From the NCBI GenBank assembly GCA_013127575.1, contig CP053418.1, positions 2,232,001 to 2,296,000 of the forward strand: a stretch of 64,000 nt of DNA. The letters are read 5' to 3'. Origin of the DNA: Ramlibacter terrae. Lineage in GTDB: Bacteria; Pseudomonadota; Gammaproteobacteria; Burkholderiales; Burkholderiaceae_C. The position numbers were made by a program, and so were the translations under genes. The notes beneath the pieces were generated by a model. It made no database searches and had not been told where the DNA came from. It worked only from the letters and a program-made list of their open reading frames with translations. Positions 20,105 through 28,622 of this stretch are shown here, piece after piece (the first letter of the stretch is position 1; each line of letters starts with the position of its first letter).

Positions 20105-21337
20105 ATGCCTTCCACCCCGCCGCGCCGCATCCTGCCCGTCATCGTGCTTTCGCAGTTCGCGGGCACGTCGCTGTGGTTCGCCGTCAACGCCGTGCTGCCC
20201 GACCTGCAGGCGGCATGGAAGCTGCCGCCGACGGCGGTCGCCACGGTCACGTCGGCCGTGCAACTCGGGTTCGTGGCGGGCACGCTGGCCTTCGCGCTGC
20301 TGATGCTGGCCGACCGCTTCCGGCCGACCCGCGTGTTCCTCGCCTGTTCGTTGCTGGCGGCGTTGTGCAACGGCGCGATCGCGCTGCTCGATGGGCAGTT
20401 CGCGTGGCTGGTGGCGCTGCGCTTCGCCGTCGGCTTCCTGCTGGCGGGCATCTACCCGGTGGGCATGAAGATCGCGGCGAGCTGGTACCGGCAGGGACTG
20501 GGCGCGGTGCTCGGCATCCTGATCGGTGCGCTGGTGCTCGGCACCGCGTTGCCGCACGGGCTGCGCGCGCTGGCCGGCGAAGGTGGCGTGGCCCTGCCGG
20601 CGTTCGCGGGCTTGTTGCCGTGGCAGTCCGTCGTGCTCGCGGTGTCGCTGCTCGCCGCGCTGGGCGGCGTGGCCACCGCCTTGCTGGTGCCGGAGCATGG
20701 CGGCGGCACCCATGGCGTGCCGGTGCGGCTGCAGGCGCTGGGCGCGGTCTGGAGGGATCGTCGCCTGCGCGCGTCGGTGCTCGGCTACTTCGGGCACATG
20801 TGGGAGCTCTACTCGCTGTACGTGCTGTTGCCGGCGATCGTGGCGACGCGCTTCGCCGGAAGCGCGGTCAGCGCCGCGTGCTTCTGGGCCATCGCCGCGG
20901 GCGCGCTCGGCTGCGCAGGCGGCGGCCTGCTGGCGCGGCGCTGGGGCAGCGCGCGCGTCGCCCAGTGGCAACTGGCGGCCAGCGGCCTGTGCTGCCTGGC
21001 GTCGCCATGGCTGCTCGATGCGCCGCTGGAGGTCTTCACCGCCTGGCTGGTGTTCTGGGGCATCACGGTGGCCGGCGACTCGCCGCAGTTCTCCGCCTTG
21101 ACGGCAGGCAACGCACCGCCGCACGCGGTCGGCAGCGTGCTCACCTTCACCAACTGCATCGGCTTCGCGATTTCCGTCGTGAGCATCGAGCTGTTCGTGC
21201 GGGCGGCGCAGGCTTGGCCGCTGGCGCAGGTCTTGCCGTGGCTGGCCGTGGGTCCGGTGCTGGGGCTCTGGATGTTGCGGCCCTTGACCGGGGGCCGGGG
21301 TGCCCTGCGCTTACCCCAGCCTACCGAGCGGCCGTAG
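20105..21337 (+). CDS. MFS transporter
   Basis: Intact 410-residue, 12-helix major facilitator protein. The loop 2-3 motif is degenerate (LMLADRFRPTRV) and the N-terminal segment SQFAGTSLWFAVNAVLPDLQ is characteristic of a subfamily often annotated as nitrate/cyanate-like or unknown MFS. Helix 5 contains GILIGALVLGTALPHGLRAL. The substrate cannot be read from the sequence. It converges on the second MFS gene with only 8 bases between the stop codons. Confidence 0.88.
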   Translation: MPSTPPRRILPVIVLSQFAGTSLWFAVNAVLPDLQAAWKLPPTAVATVTSAVQLGFVAGTLAFALLMLADRFRPTRVFLACSLLAALCNGAIALLDGQFAWLVALRFAVGFLLAGIYPVGMKIAASWYRQGLGAVLGILIGALVLGTALPHGLRALAGEGGVALPAFAGLLPWQSVVLAVSLLAALGGVATALLVPEHGGGTHGVPVRLQALGAVWRDRRLRASVLGYFGHMWELYSLYVLLPAIVATRFAGSAVSAACFWAIAAGALGCAGGGLLARRWGSARVAQWQLAASGLCCLASPWLLDAPLEVFTAWLVFWGITVAGDSPQFSALTAGNAPPHAVGSVLTFTNCIGFAISVVSIELFVRAAQAWPLAQVLPWLAVGPVLGLWMLRPLTGGRGALRLPQPTERP

Positions 21338-21345
21338 GCTGGCGC

Positions 21346-22571
21346 TCAACTTGGATAACGCTTCGCCAGCACCCCGTACATCCCCGCCCCCAGCAGCAGC
21401 AACCCCGTCGCGATCCACAGCGACCACTGGAAGCCCGCCGCTGCGCTGGAACTCCGGCCGACCAGCCGGGCGGCCGGGGGCGGACCGGCGATCTGGCCCA
21501 GCCCGTACATCGCCGTCAGCAACCCCATGAAGCTCGTGGCCTGCAACGGCCGCACCCGGCGCACCTCCTGCATCGCGAAGAACGTGATGGCCGTGAACGG
21601 CAGTCCCAGCAGCAGGCTGCCGATCGCGAAGCCCGCGAGGGTCGGGCTCACCAGGCTGGCCGCGACGCCGATGGCCTGCACGACGTAGCACCCGGCGAGG
21701 CGCAGCCGCAGGTCGCCGGGGCCGCGCAGGCGTGACGCCAGGAAGGCGCCGGCCATCACGCCGAGCCCGAACAGCGGCCAGAACAGGTCCAGCCACGCCG
21801 ACCCGGGCAGCGCCTGCCGCGCGATCACGGGCAGGAAGGTCGCCGTGATGATGTAGCCGATGCCGGCGAGCCCATAGGCGACCGCCAGCAACGCCATGCC
21901 GCCGCCGCGGCCCGCGGCGAGCGGCGAAGCGGCGGGAGCCGCGCCGGTGGCTGCGGTGGCCGGCGCGGGCGTCCGGTGCGCGAACACGCCCCAGACCGCG
22001 GCGGTGAGCACGGCCGCCAGGACGCCGAACGAGATCCACGCCGTCGTGGCCGAGGCTTCGACGGCCACCAGCGCCGTCGCGGCCAGCCCGCTCACCACGA
22101 TGCCGCCGCCCGGCCCGACGTAGATCAGCGCACCCATGGCCGGCACCTGCCGGCGCGCCAGCTGCTCGAGGCACCAGCCCGACGTGTAGAGGAACACCAC
22201 GGCGCTCGCCACGCCCGCGGCGAAGCGCAGCCGGGCCAGGCGAGCGGTGCATGCGGGCCATGCCCAGCGTCAGCAGCACGGTCGCCACCAGCCCGAGCCG
22301 CACCAGAGAAGGTCCGTCGACGCCGCCGGTGCGGCCGATGCGGCGCCACAGCCAGGGGCTGGAAAGTGCACGCGAGCGCGCCGACGAGGTAGCCGAGGTA
22401 GTTCGCGCTGGCCAGCAGGCTGGCGCCGGCGAGGTCCACCGACCGCTCGGCCAGCATCATCGGCAGGATCGGCGTGAAGGCGAAGCGGCCGATGCCCATG
22501 GCGACGGCGAGCGCCACCAGGCCGGCGCAGACGATGGCGAAGGGGCGCAGCGGCGCGGCGTGGTCTGTCAT
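21346..22571 (-). CDS. YbfB/YjiJ-family MFS transporter
   Basis: About 408 residues. The first helix AIVCAGLVALAVAMGIGRFA with FTPILPMM and then SANYLGYLVGALA are diagnostic of the YbfB/YjiJ subfamily; the C-terminal half (from SAVVFLYTSGWCLEQLARRQ) has the remaining helices and the late TSFMGLLTAMYGLGQIAGPP. Breaks near 22365 and 22245 disturb the frame in helices 3-4. Substrate unknown. It is divergent from the hypothetical gene at 22641, with 69 bases between the starts. Confidence 0.82.
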
Positions 22572-22640
22572 GCGGCGCGCAGTTTCGCATGCCCGGCGGG
22601 GCGTCCGGGGCACGGCCGGGCAGCGGCTACCATTGGCCTC

Positions 22641-23543
22641 ATGAAGATCATGCTTGCGCTGCGCCCGTGCAGCCCCGGCCTGGCGCACCGCCTCGCCGCC
22701 GATGAAGTGCTGGCCAAGGCGCTCGGCGCCAAGGCCAATGCCGCCGTCGGCTACCTGTTCCCGAAGTTCTTCGACGGCTCCGGCCCGGTGCTCCCGCGCC
22801 TGCTGCAACTGGCGGAAGGCGAGCCGGTCAGCTTCCTGCGCGACCTGCACTGCAGCGCCGGCGAGCTCGAAGCGGCTTCGCACCTCGAGGCGATCTGCCG
22901 CTCCACCATCGGGCAGAGCCGCGCCGATTCCAAGGCCACGATGGCGGCCTATCACCGGGACAGCCTGCACCCCACGGCGAGCCGCTGGCCGGTGCGGCTG
23001 CCGCAGCGCATCTACCTGAGCAAGGCGGTGCACGACGCCACCATCAGCCATGTCGACGAGTGGACCGGCGAATACGTCGTCGGCAGCCAGGCGGCCGAGG
23101 GGCTGCGCGGCAGCGGCCTCACGGGCTTCGAGTTGCGCCCGGTGCTGCACCACAAGACCGGCGAAGCGCACGATGCGGGCCACCACCTCGTCACGCGCGA
23201 GCTGCTGCCGGCGGCGCTGGAGGATGCGACCGTGTTCGAGACCTTCGACGACGGCCCGCGCCAGCCTTCGACGCCGCGCCGCTACGGCTTGCTGTCGTAC
23301 GAAGCCGGAGCGCTGGAAGGCAGCCCCGACCTCGCGCGCACGGCCGAGCCCCGGGGCGCGCGGCGCACGCCGCTGTGGATCGTGCGGCAGCGCGCGCGCG
23401 CGTGGCTGGATGCGGCGCAGGTGCGCGGCTGGAAATTCCAGCCGGTGCTGGAGAAGGATTCGGCGCTGCACCGGGAACACACGCAGCGCTGGGACGAGCT
23501 GCTGGGCCGGCTGCGCGACGCCGGGGCGACCGTCCTGGCCTGA
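22641..23543 (+). CDS. conserved hypothetical protein, about 300 residues
   Basis: Intact frame, codon use like its neighbours, no signal peptide or membrane helix. I do not recognise the family. The sequence is polar with many His and Arg: FPKFFDGSGPVLPRLLQLAE, HLEAICRSTIGQSRADSKAT, VLHHKTGEAHDAGHHLVTRE, and a C-terminal WKFQPVLEKDSALHREHTQR. It could be a nucleotide- or metal-dependent enzyme, but no known motif supports that. An ATG at 22650 is an alternative start. It is followed by a single-arm palindromic repeat and the convergent universal stress gene. Confidence 0.7.
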   Translation: MKIMLALRPCSPGLAHRLAADEVLAKALGAKANAAVGYLFPKFFDGSGPVLPRLLQLAEGEPVSFLRDLHCSAGELEAASHLEAICRSTIGQSRADSKATMAAYHRDSLHPTASRWPVRLPQRIYLSKAVHDATISHVDEWTGEYVVGSQAAEGLRGSGLTGFELRPVLHHKTGEAHDAGHHLVTRELLPAALEDATVFETFDDGPRQPSTPRRYGLLSYEAGALEGSPDLARTAEPRGARRTPLWIVRQRARAWLDAAQVRGWKFQPVLEKDSALHREHTQRWDELLGRLRDAGATVLA

Positions 23544-23548
23544 TTCCT

Positions 23549-23582
23549 GTCATTGCGGGCTTGACCCGCAATCCAGCGACAG
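23549..23582. repeat. dispersed palindromic intergenic repeat, copy 2 (single arm)
   Basis: ATTGCGGG-ctt-GACCCGCAAT palindrome, the counterpart of arm 2 of the copy at 15974-16050 in the opposite orientation. It lies between the convergent hypothetical gene (stop at 23543) and the universal stress gene (stop at 23592), where a bidirectional stem-loop could limit read-through. Confidence 0.65.
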
Positions 23583-23591
23583 GGCAGGGCT

Positions 23592-24031
23592 TCAGCGCAC
23601 CACCAGCACCGGCACCGTCGCCTCGGCCAGCACGCGCGTGGTGACGCTGCCCAGCATCATCTTGCGCAGCGCCCCGTGGCCGTGCGAGGCCATCACGACC
23701 GGTCGGCGCCTTCGTCGCGCGCCGTCTGCGCGATGCCGTGGGCGGCGGTCGCTTCCTCGACGATGCGCGTCTCCAGCGTCAACGGCGCGCCGCCGTCGTC
23801 CGCCAGTTCGGCCGCGCGTCCCAGCGCGCGGCCGGCGTGCGCGTGCGCGGCGGAGATGTAGGCCCGGAAACCCATCGGGTTGGTCTGGCCCATGCCGAGG
23901 TAGGGGAACGGGTCGACCACGTACAGCGCGGTGAGCTTCGCGCCGTGCGTGCGCGCCAGCGAAATGGCGTAGCGGGCGGCCTGGTCGCAGGCGGGCGAGC
24001 CGTCGGTGGCCAGCAGGATGTGCTTGAACAT
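23592..24031 (-). CDS. universal stress protein (UspA family)
   Basis: About 146 residues: the first strand MFKHILLATDGSPACDQAAR, a long middle helix (HAHAGRALGRAAELADDGG) and the ATP-binding signature SHGHGALRKMMLGSVT (G-x2-G-x9-G-S), which indicates an ATP-binding class Usp. These proteins accumulate on growth arrest and stress. The start has a strong ribosome binding site (GAGGAGGCTGCC). One break at about 23701 is repaired by CCTGG (GADLVVMASHGHG). Divergent from the DUF2721 gene. Confidence 0.9.
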
Positions 24032-24109
24032 GGCAGCCTCCTCGTGGGCAAGGGCCCGGGGGCAGGGTAGGCCGGGGGAAGCGGCGCGTCAATCGCCATA
24101 ATCGCGCGC

Positions 24110-24538
24110 ATGGTCTTCGCCATCGACACCGCCACCATCACGCACGCGATCCAGCTCGCCGTCGCGCCCGTGTTCCTGCTGACCGCCGTGGCGGGGATGA
24201 TCGGCGCCGTGGCCGGGCGGCTCGCGCGCATCATCGACCGCGCCCGGCTCGTGGAAACCCGCTCGCAAGGCGAGGCCGACGCCGGCCGGCTGGAAAGGGC
24301 GCGGCTCGAACTGCAGCAGCTGCGGCTGCGCGGGCAGCTCGCCAACGCCTGCATCGCGCTCCTCACCTGCTGCTCGCTGCTGATCGGCCTGACCATCATC
24401 GTGCTGTTCCTGCGTGAGACGGCGGCCATGCAGATCAGCGGCTGGGCGGTCGCCAGCTTCCTGCTGGGGGTGGTGTGCTTCATGGCGGCGCTGCTCTGCT
24501 TCCCTGGCCGAAACCTTCCCGGCGACGCGCCTGCTTGA
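24110..24538 (+). CDS. DUF2721 membrane protein
   Basis: Intact 142-residue protein with three hydrophobic segments (LAVAPVFLLTAVAGMIGAVA, LANACIALLTCCSLLIGLTI, VASFLLGVVCFMAALLC) and, between the first two, the conserved R-R-rich loop AGRLARIIDRARLVETRSQG, a hallmark of DUF2721. The role of this inner-membrane family is unknown. It may share a divergent promoter with the universal stress gene (78 bases between starts). Confidence 0.85.
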   Translation: MVFAIDTATITHAIQLAVAPVFLLTAVAGMIGAVAGRLARIIDRARLVETRSQGEADAGRLERARLELQQLRLRGQLANACIALLTCCSLLIGLTIIVLFLRETAAMQISGWAVASFLLGVVCFMAALLCFPGRNLPGDAPA

Positions 24539-24598
24539 TTTCAAGGTCGCGCGCCACTAGCATCGCCTGTCGCCGCGTTGTGCGGGACGGAGGTTCGC

Positions 24599-25222
24599 AT
24601 GCCGCAGCTGATTGCCAGCGTCAAGGGCGTCGAGGTCAAGCACGTCTACCTCACCAAAGACCGGACCACGCTCGGGCGCAAGTCCGACAACGACATCGTT
24701 CTCGACACGCTGGTCGTCAGCGGCAGGCACTGCGCCTTCGACCTCGAAGGCGTCGCCGACGTCTGGCTGCAGGACTGGGCAGCACCAACGGCACCTACGT
24801 CAATGACCACATGGTCAAGCAGCGTACGCGCCTGAGCGACGGCGACGTGATCGCCATCGGCCCGTTCCGCATCAAGTACCTGCAGTCGTCGGGCGACCCG
24901 GTCAGCACCTTCGGCGAAACGCAGATGATGGCGGCCGGCGACAGCCAGTTCCCGGTGCAGGTGCAGGCCAGCTTCGAAGTGGTGTCCGGCTCCTCGGCGG
25001 GGCTCGAGGTTCCGGTGGTCAAGGCGGTCACCACCTTCGGCAAGCCGGGCGTGGCGATCGTCTCGGTGGCGCATCGGCGCAACGGTTTCTTCGTCACCCA
25101 CGGCCGGCGCGAAGACGCCCACGCTCAATGAAAAACCGCTCGGCGCCGACGCCGTGCAGCTGTTCGACCAGGACGTGCTGGACCTCGCCGGCACGCGCAT
25201 GCGGTTCCTGCTGAGGGAATGA
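24599..25222 (+). CDS. FHA domain protein
   Basis: About 208 residues. The N-terminal forkhead-associated domain is complete after repair: LGRKSDNDIVLDTLVVSGRH (phospho-Thr-binding Arg/Ser), then LGSTNGTYVN. A second FHA-like half follows (VPVVKAVTTFGKPGVAIVSV, then LNEKPLGADAVQLFDQDVLD). FHA domains bind phosphothreonine, but no Ser/Thr kinase gene is in the window. Breaks at about 24777 (CCTGG read as CTGG) and 25105 (CCTGGG read as CCGG). The next gene's ATG at 25230 lies 7 bases after the stop, so the two are probably one unit. Confidence 0.82.
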
Positions 25223-25229
25223 CGGCACA

Positions 25230-25944
25230 ATGGGAGCCATGGGTTGGCTCAACAAGATGTTCGGCAAGACGCAGGGCGGCGGCGCGCCGGCCGGCGGCCC
25301 GCTGACGACGCAGTTCCACGAGAGCGAGAGCACCGGCGAGGACGAGGAAGTCGCCGCGCGCAACGGCCCGCGGCGCGAGCTGGTGCAGGTCGTCCTGCGC
25401 GACACCATGCGCCAGCACGGTATCCCGTCCGACTGGATCGAATGCCGCATCCTCACCGCGGTCAACCGCGCGGGCCGGCCCGGCATCCACGTCAACTTCA
25501 TCGTCAAGCAGGCGCACGACCGCCTGCTCGCCTACGTCTTCGCCTTCGGGAAAGCTTCGAGCGCGAACTCGCCCGCATGGAGCCGCGTGCGCGCGACTGG
25601 ATGGTCGGCCCGGGCTGGGAGTTCGACGGCTACAAGGCGTCCGACGCCATGCCCGACCCGGCGAGCTGGGCGCGGGCCCATGCGCAGGCGCCGCTGCTGA
25701 AGCCCGGCGCCATGCCCCCGGGGCTCGACCTCGACGAGGAGGCCAGCAACCGCGCGTCGCGCCGACGGTCGACCCGATGCTCAACGACCTCCCCAAGTCC
25801 GAGGACGACGTGCAGCGCGACCTCGAGGCGCTGTTCGCGATCCGCGACGCCGCGATGGCCGACACGGCGCGCAAGCCGCGCACGGGCGAGAACGATTTCG
25901 AGAACACGCGGCCGTTCGAAGACTCGGGCGCCAAGCGTCCCTGA
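25230..25944 (+). CDS. conserved hypothetical protein downstream of FHA gene
   Basis: About 238 residues, cytoplasmic by appearance. A Gly-rich N-terminus (MGWLNKMFGKTQGGGAPAGG) is followed by a compact alpha/beta stretch (ELVQVVLRDTMRQHGIPSDW, ECRILTAVNRAGRPGIHVNF) and an acidic, Arg-rich tail (PKSEDDVQRDLEALFAIRDA). I know no function for it. Its coupling to the FHA gene suggests it could be part of the same signalling unit. Breaks near 25548 and 25762. Start is either 25230 or the ATG at 25239. Confidence 0.65.
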
Positions 25945-26004
25945 CGCCGCGGCCGCGCGCCGGCACGGCCTTGCAATGGCCGCGCCAGCGCCCATCTGAC
26001 AGGC

Positions 26005-26325
26005 ATGAACACCACCGTGCCCAAGAACCTCGTCATGCTCGCCCGCATGCTGGAGCGCGCGGACCGCAGCGCGGCTGCCGTCGATGCGCAACAGTACCGC
26101 GACGTGGTGGAGCACCTGAGCGAAGCCCTGCAGTCCGGCTTGCCGGCCTCCATGCTCGAGGCCGTGCTGCAGGCGTCGCCCGCCACCTCCGAGCTCTATG
26201 AAAACCTGCAGTACCGGCACGCCGGGCTGTGCCGCTCCCCGCTGGAGCCGGCGCTCGAAGCCGAACTCTCCGCCCGCGCCGCGATCGACGCCGCCCGCCG
26301 TTCCGCGTTTCAGCCGAAACACTGA
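26005..26325 (+). CDS. small hypothetical protein, 106 residues
   Basis: Intact, mainly helical sequence without motifs: MNTTVPKNLVMLARMLERAD, AQQYRDVVEHLSEALQSGLP, SMLEAVLQASPATSELYENL. No signal or membrane helix. Codon bias matches the genome, and the frame is clean over 321 bases. The 3' end overlaps that of the convergent RNA ligase gene by 16 bases. Function unknown. Confidence 0.6.
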   Translation: MNTTVPKNLVMLARMLERADRSAAAVDAQQYRDVVEHLSEALQSGLPASMLEAVLQASPATSELYENLQYRHAGLCRSPLEPALEAELSARAAIDAARRSAFQPKH

Positions 26326-26831
26326 ACCGGCGGATAGCCGCGGCCGCCGGGCAGCGAGCGCACCAGCAGGTACCGCGGTGCGACCTGCCAGGCCAGCGGC
26401 TCGAAGCCGTCCGGCGGCCGCGCGCCTTGCGCATGCCGCGCGAGCGTGACGTGCGGCCGGAAGCGCCGCTCTTCCACGCGCAACCCCTGCGCGCGGAGCA
26501 CGTCGGCCAGCCGCGCGTGCAGCCCGGCCAGCGGCGCAGGAACCTGCAGGGCCTCCAGCACCGCGATGCCGCCGCGCCACACCTCCGCGTGGTCCAGCCG
26601 CAGCGTGCAGCCTTCCCAGCCGCGCGGCAGCGCCTGCTGCAGCCGCGGCAGCCCGGCCATGGGCACGTCGCCGATGTAGTGCAGCGTGACGTGCAGGCGA
26701 TCGTTCGCGGTGCGCCGCGCCGCTTCCGGCCACTGCCAGCGGCCGGCGTGCGTGGCCAGCGCCTCGGCCACGCCCGGAGGGGGCCACAAAGCGAGGAACA
26801 GCCGCCGGGGTGGGGATGCCAGAAGGGTCAT
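26310..26831 (-). CDS. thpR: RNA 2',3'-cyclic phosphodiesterase (2'-5' RNA ligase, ThpR)
   Basis: Intact 173-residue 2H phosphoesterase. The N-terminal strand RRLFLALWPPPGVAEAL is typical; the two catalytic HxT motifs are HVTLHYIG (about residue 47) and HVTLARH (about residue 128). The family hydrolyses 2',3'-cyclic phosphate ends and can reversibly join RNA with a 2'-5' bond; its cellular role is poorly known. The ATG at 26831 gives the usual length; an upstream in-frame ATG at 26909 would add 26 residues without homology. Confidence 0.88.
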   Translation of the reverse strand: MTLLASPPRRLFLALWPPPGVAEALATHAGRWQWPEAARRTANDRLHVTLHYIGDVPMAGLPRLQQALPRGWEGCTLRLDHAEVWRGGIAVLEALQVPAPLAGLHARLADVLRAQGLRVEERRFRPHVTLARHAQGARPPDGFEPLAWQVAPRYLLVRSLPGGRGYPPVQCFG

Positions 26832-26980
26832 GCCGTGAGGGATGTTGCCCCAAAACCCGACGGATGAGCAGGAGCGGGTCCCGATTCGCGGTACATTTGC
26901 CGCGAACACATCTGCGGCGGGAGACGCGACAACCGGGGTAACCGCCGCACCTGCGCGCAGGGCCCCGTGCTTTGAGACAC

Positions 26981-27361
26981 ATGAACAAAGGCGAAGTGCC
27001 GGCCGACGTCCGCCGGTTCATCCTCACCAGCATCCCCTCGGTGCCCTACCCGGAGGCTGTCCTCCTGATGCGGGCCGAGCCGGAAGGCACACGGGACGCG
27101 GCGCGGCTGGCGCGGCGCCTCTACGTGGGTGACCGCACCGCGGTCGACCTCATCGGGCTGCTCACCGCCGGCGGCGTCGCCACGGCGGAGCCGGCGGGCG
27201 CGGCGGTGCGCTACGCTCCACAGCCCGAGCTGCGCTCGCTGATCGAGCGCGTGGCCGAGGCCTACGCCACCGACCTGGTGGCCGTGACCGATCTCATCCA
27301 TTCCCGCATCGACAAGCGCGCCCAGCAGTTCGCCGATGCCTTCCGGTTCCGCAAGGAGTGA
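26981..27361 (+). CDS. hypothetical protein, possible winged-helix protein
   Basis: Intact 126-residue frame: EVPADVRRFILTSIPSVPYP, EAVLLMRAEPEGTRDAARLA and RLYVGDRTAVDLIGLLTAGG suggest a winged-helix-like region, and the C-terminus (LIERVAEAYATDLVAVTDLI, then IHSRIDKRAQQFADAFRFRK) is a long helix. It immediately precedes two small membrane-protein genes, which may form one transcript. No ligand or partner is visible; the regulator idea is weak. Confidence 0.6.
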   Translation: MNKGEVPADVRRFILTSIPSVPYPEAVLLMRAEPEGTRDAARLARRLYVGDRTAVDLIGLLTAGGVATAEPAGAAVRYAPQPELRSLIERVAEAYATDLVAVTDLIHSRIDKRAQQFADAFRFRKE

Positions 27362-27365
27362 CGCC

Positions 27366-27626
27366 GTGGGTGCACTGATCTATTCCCTCTGCGCGCTGAC
27401 GTCCATCACCTGCCTGGTGCTGCTGTGGCGCAGCTGGCGCGCGAGCGGCGCGCGGCTGCTGTTCTGGTCGGCGCTGTGCTTCGCCGCCCTGAGCGTGAAC
27501 AACGTGCTGCTGGTCATCGACCGCGTGATCCTGCCGGTGGAAGTGAACCTGTACACGTGGCGGCTCGGCGCGGCCTTCATCGCCGTGCTGCTGCTGCTGT
27601 TCGGGCTGATCTGGGAGGAGGACTGA
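27366..27626 (+). CDS. DUF5985-like small membrane protein
   Basis: Intact 86-residue protein from a GTG start 4 bases after the preceding stop. Three hydrophobic segments are visible (ALIYSLCALTSITCLVLLWR, LLFWSALCFAALSVNNVLLV, LGAAFIAVLLLLFGLIW). The layout and the S-W-R-A-S-G-x-R-L-L-F-W pattern match small paired membrane proteins annotated DUF5985. Its TGA overlaps the ATG of the next, similar gene. Function unknown. Confidence 0.65.
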   Translation: MGALIYSLCALTSITCLVLLWRSWRASGARLLFWSALCFAALSVNNVLLVIDRVILPVEVNLYTWRLGAAFIAVLLLLFGLIWEED

Positions 27627-27884
27627 TGGCCGAAATGCTCACCGGCGCCATCGCCGTCGGCTGGCTCATCGCCGGCTTGTTCTTCTTCCGCTTCTGGCGG
27701 CACACGCGCGACAAGTTCTTCCTGTACTTCGCGCTCTCGTTCTGGCTCGAGTGCGGCAACCGCGTCGCGCTCGGCCTGGTCGCCAACGCGAACGAGGGGC
27801 ACCCGGGCTTCTACGGTGCGCCTCGTGTCGTACGGGCTGATCCTGCTGGCCATCTGGCAGAAGAACCGCCCGCGCAAGGGCTAG
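27626..27884 (+). CDS. DUF5985-like small membrane protein, second of a pair
   Basis: About 85 residues with a three-helix layout like its neighbour: MLTGAIAVGWLIAGLFFFRF, DKFFLYFALSFWLECGNRVA and, after repair, LVRLVSYGLILLAIWQKNRP. The RFWRHTRDKFFLYFA segment parallels SWRASGARLLFWSA in the first protein, so the pair looks like an ancient tandem duplication and probably forms a heteromer. The break at about 27816 is a two-base loss at CCTGG. It converges on the phosphatidyltransferase gene (stop codons overlap by three bases). Confidence 0.6.
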
Positions 27885-28510
27885 AGTTTCGGGATCCGCA
27901 GGGTCTTGCTGATCATGAGCGTGCCCGAGAGCGCGAACAGCAGCGCCAGCGGGTGCAGCTCCCACGGCCCGATCTCCATCACGCCGCCCCAGAGGTTGCC
28001 GGCCAGCCGGTCCTGCCACGCCGCCCGGCCAGCACGCCGGTGAGGATCACGCTGGTCGGGATCGGCGTGCCTTCGAAGTACTTGACCTTGCCCGATTCGT
28101 CGCCCGCCAGGCTTTCGGCCGTGACGTTGTAGCGCGCCAGCCGGCTGACACCGCAGCAGACGAAGTAGACGGGGCGGCCGTGTCCCAGCCGCCCTGCATG
28201 CCGGCCGCGAAGCCGAGCGCCGCCGGCGCGACGCCGAACGAGATCACGTCGGAGAGCGAGTCCAGCTCCCGCCCGAGTGCCGAGTGCTGGTGCCGCGCGC
28301 GCGCGATGCGGCCGTCGAGCACGTCGAAGATGAAGGCGGCCGGCGCCAGCGCCGCCGCGATGAAGAAGTGCCGCAGGTCGCCCGAGGCCATGAACAGCAT
28401 GGCCAGCAGGATGGAGCCCACCCCGCAGGCGGCGTTGCCGAGGGTGAAGAAGTCGGCCGGTGGAATTCCCTGACCATGCTGAAGTGGCGCGGAGCGGCGG
28501 TGCGTTGCAT
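27881..28510 (-). CDS. pssA: CDP-alcohol phosphatidyltransferase, phosphatidylserine-synthase-like
   Basis: About 210 residues with several membrane helices and the CDP-alcohol signature DG-x2-AR-x8-G-x3-D-x3-D (DGRIARARHQHSALGRELDS plus LSD). After repair the N-terminus reads SMVREFHLADFFTLGNAACG, as in the PssA-like enzymes of this group, which transfer phosphatidate from CDP-diacylglycerol to serine. CdsA (62068-62919) makes that donor. Breaks at about 28456, 28176 and 28028 all fit CCTGG errors. A related phosphatidylcholine-type acceptor cannot be ruled out. Confidence 0.8.
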
Positions 28511-28622
28511 GGGGTTCCCGTGGTGGGTGATCTGCTCCACCATAGCAGCGGCTGGCGCGGCCGTCGTCGGCTTGGGGGAGGCCCCACTGTCGGCTGAAGC
28601 CGATGGTGTTCCAATCCCCGCC

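Noticed and set aside
27366..27884. Type I or II toxin-antitoxin pair of small genes
   Set aside because: Both proteins are three-helix membrane proteins similar to each other, with no toxin or antitoxin motif.
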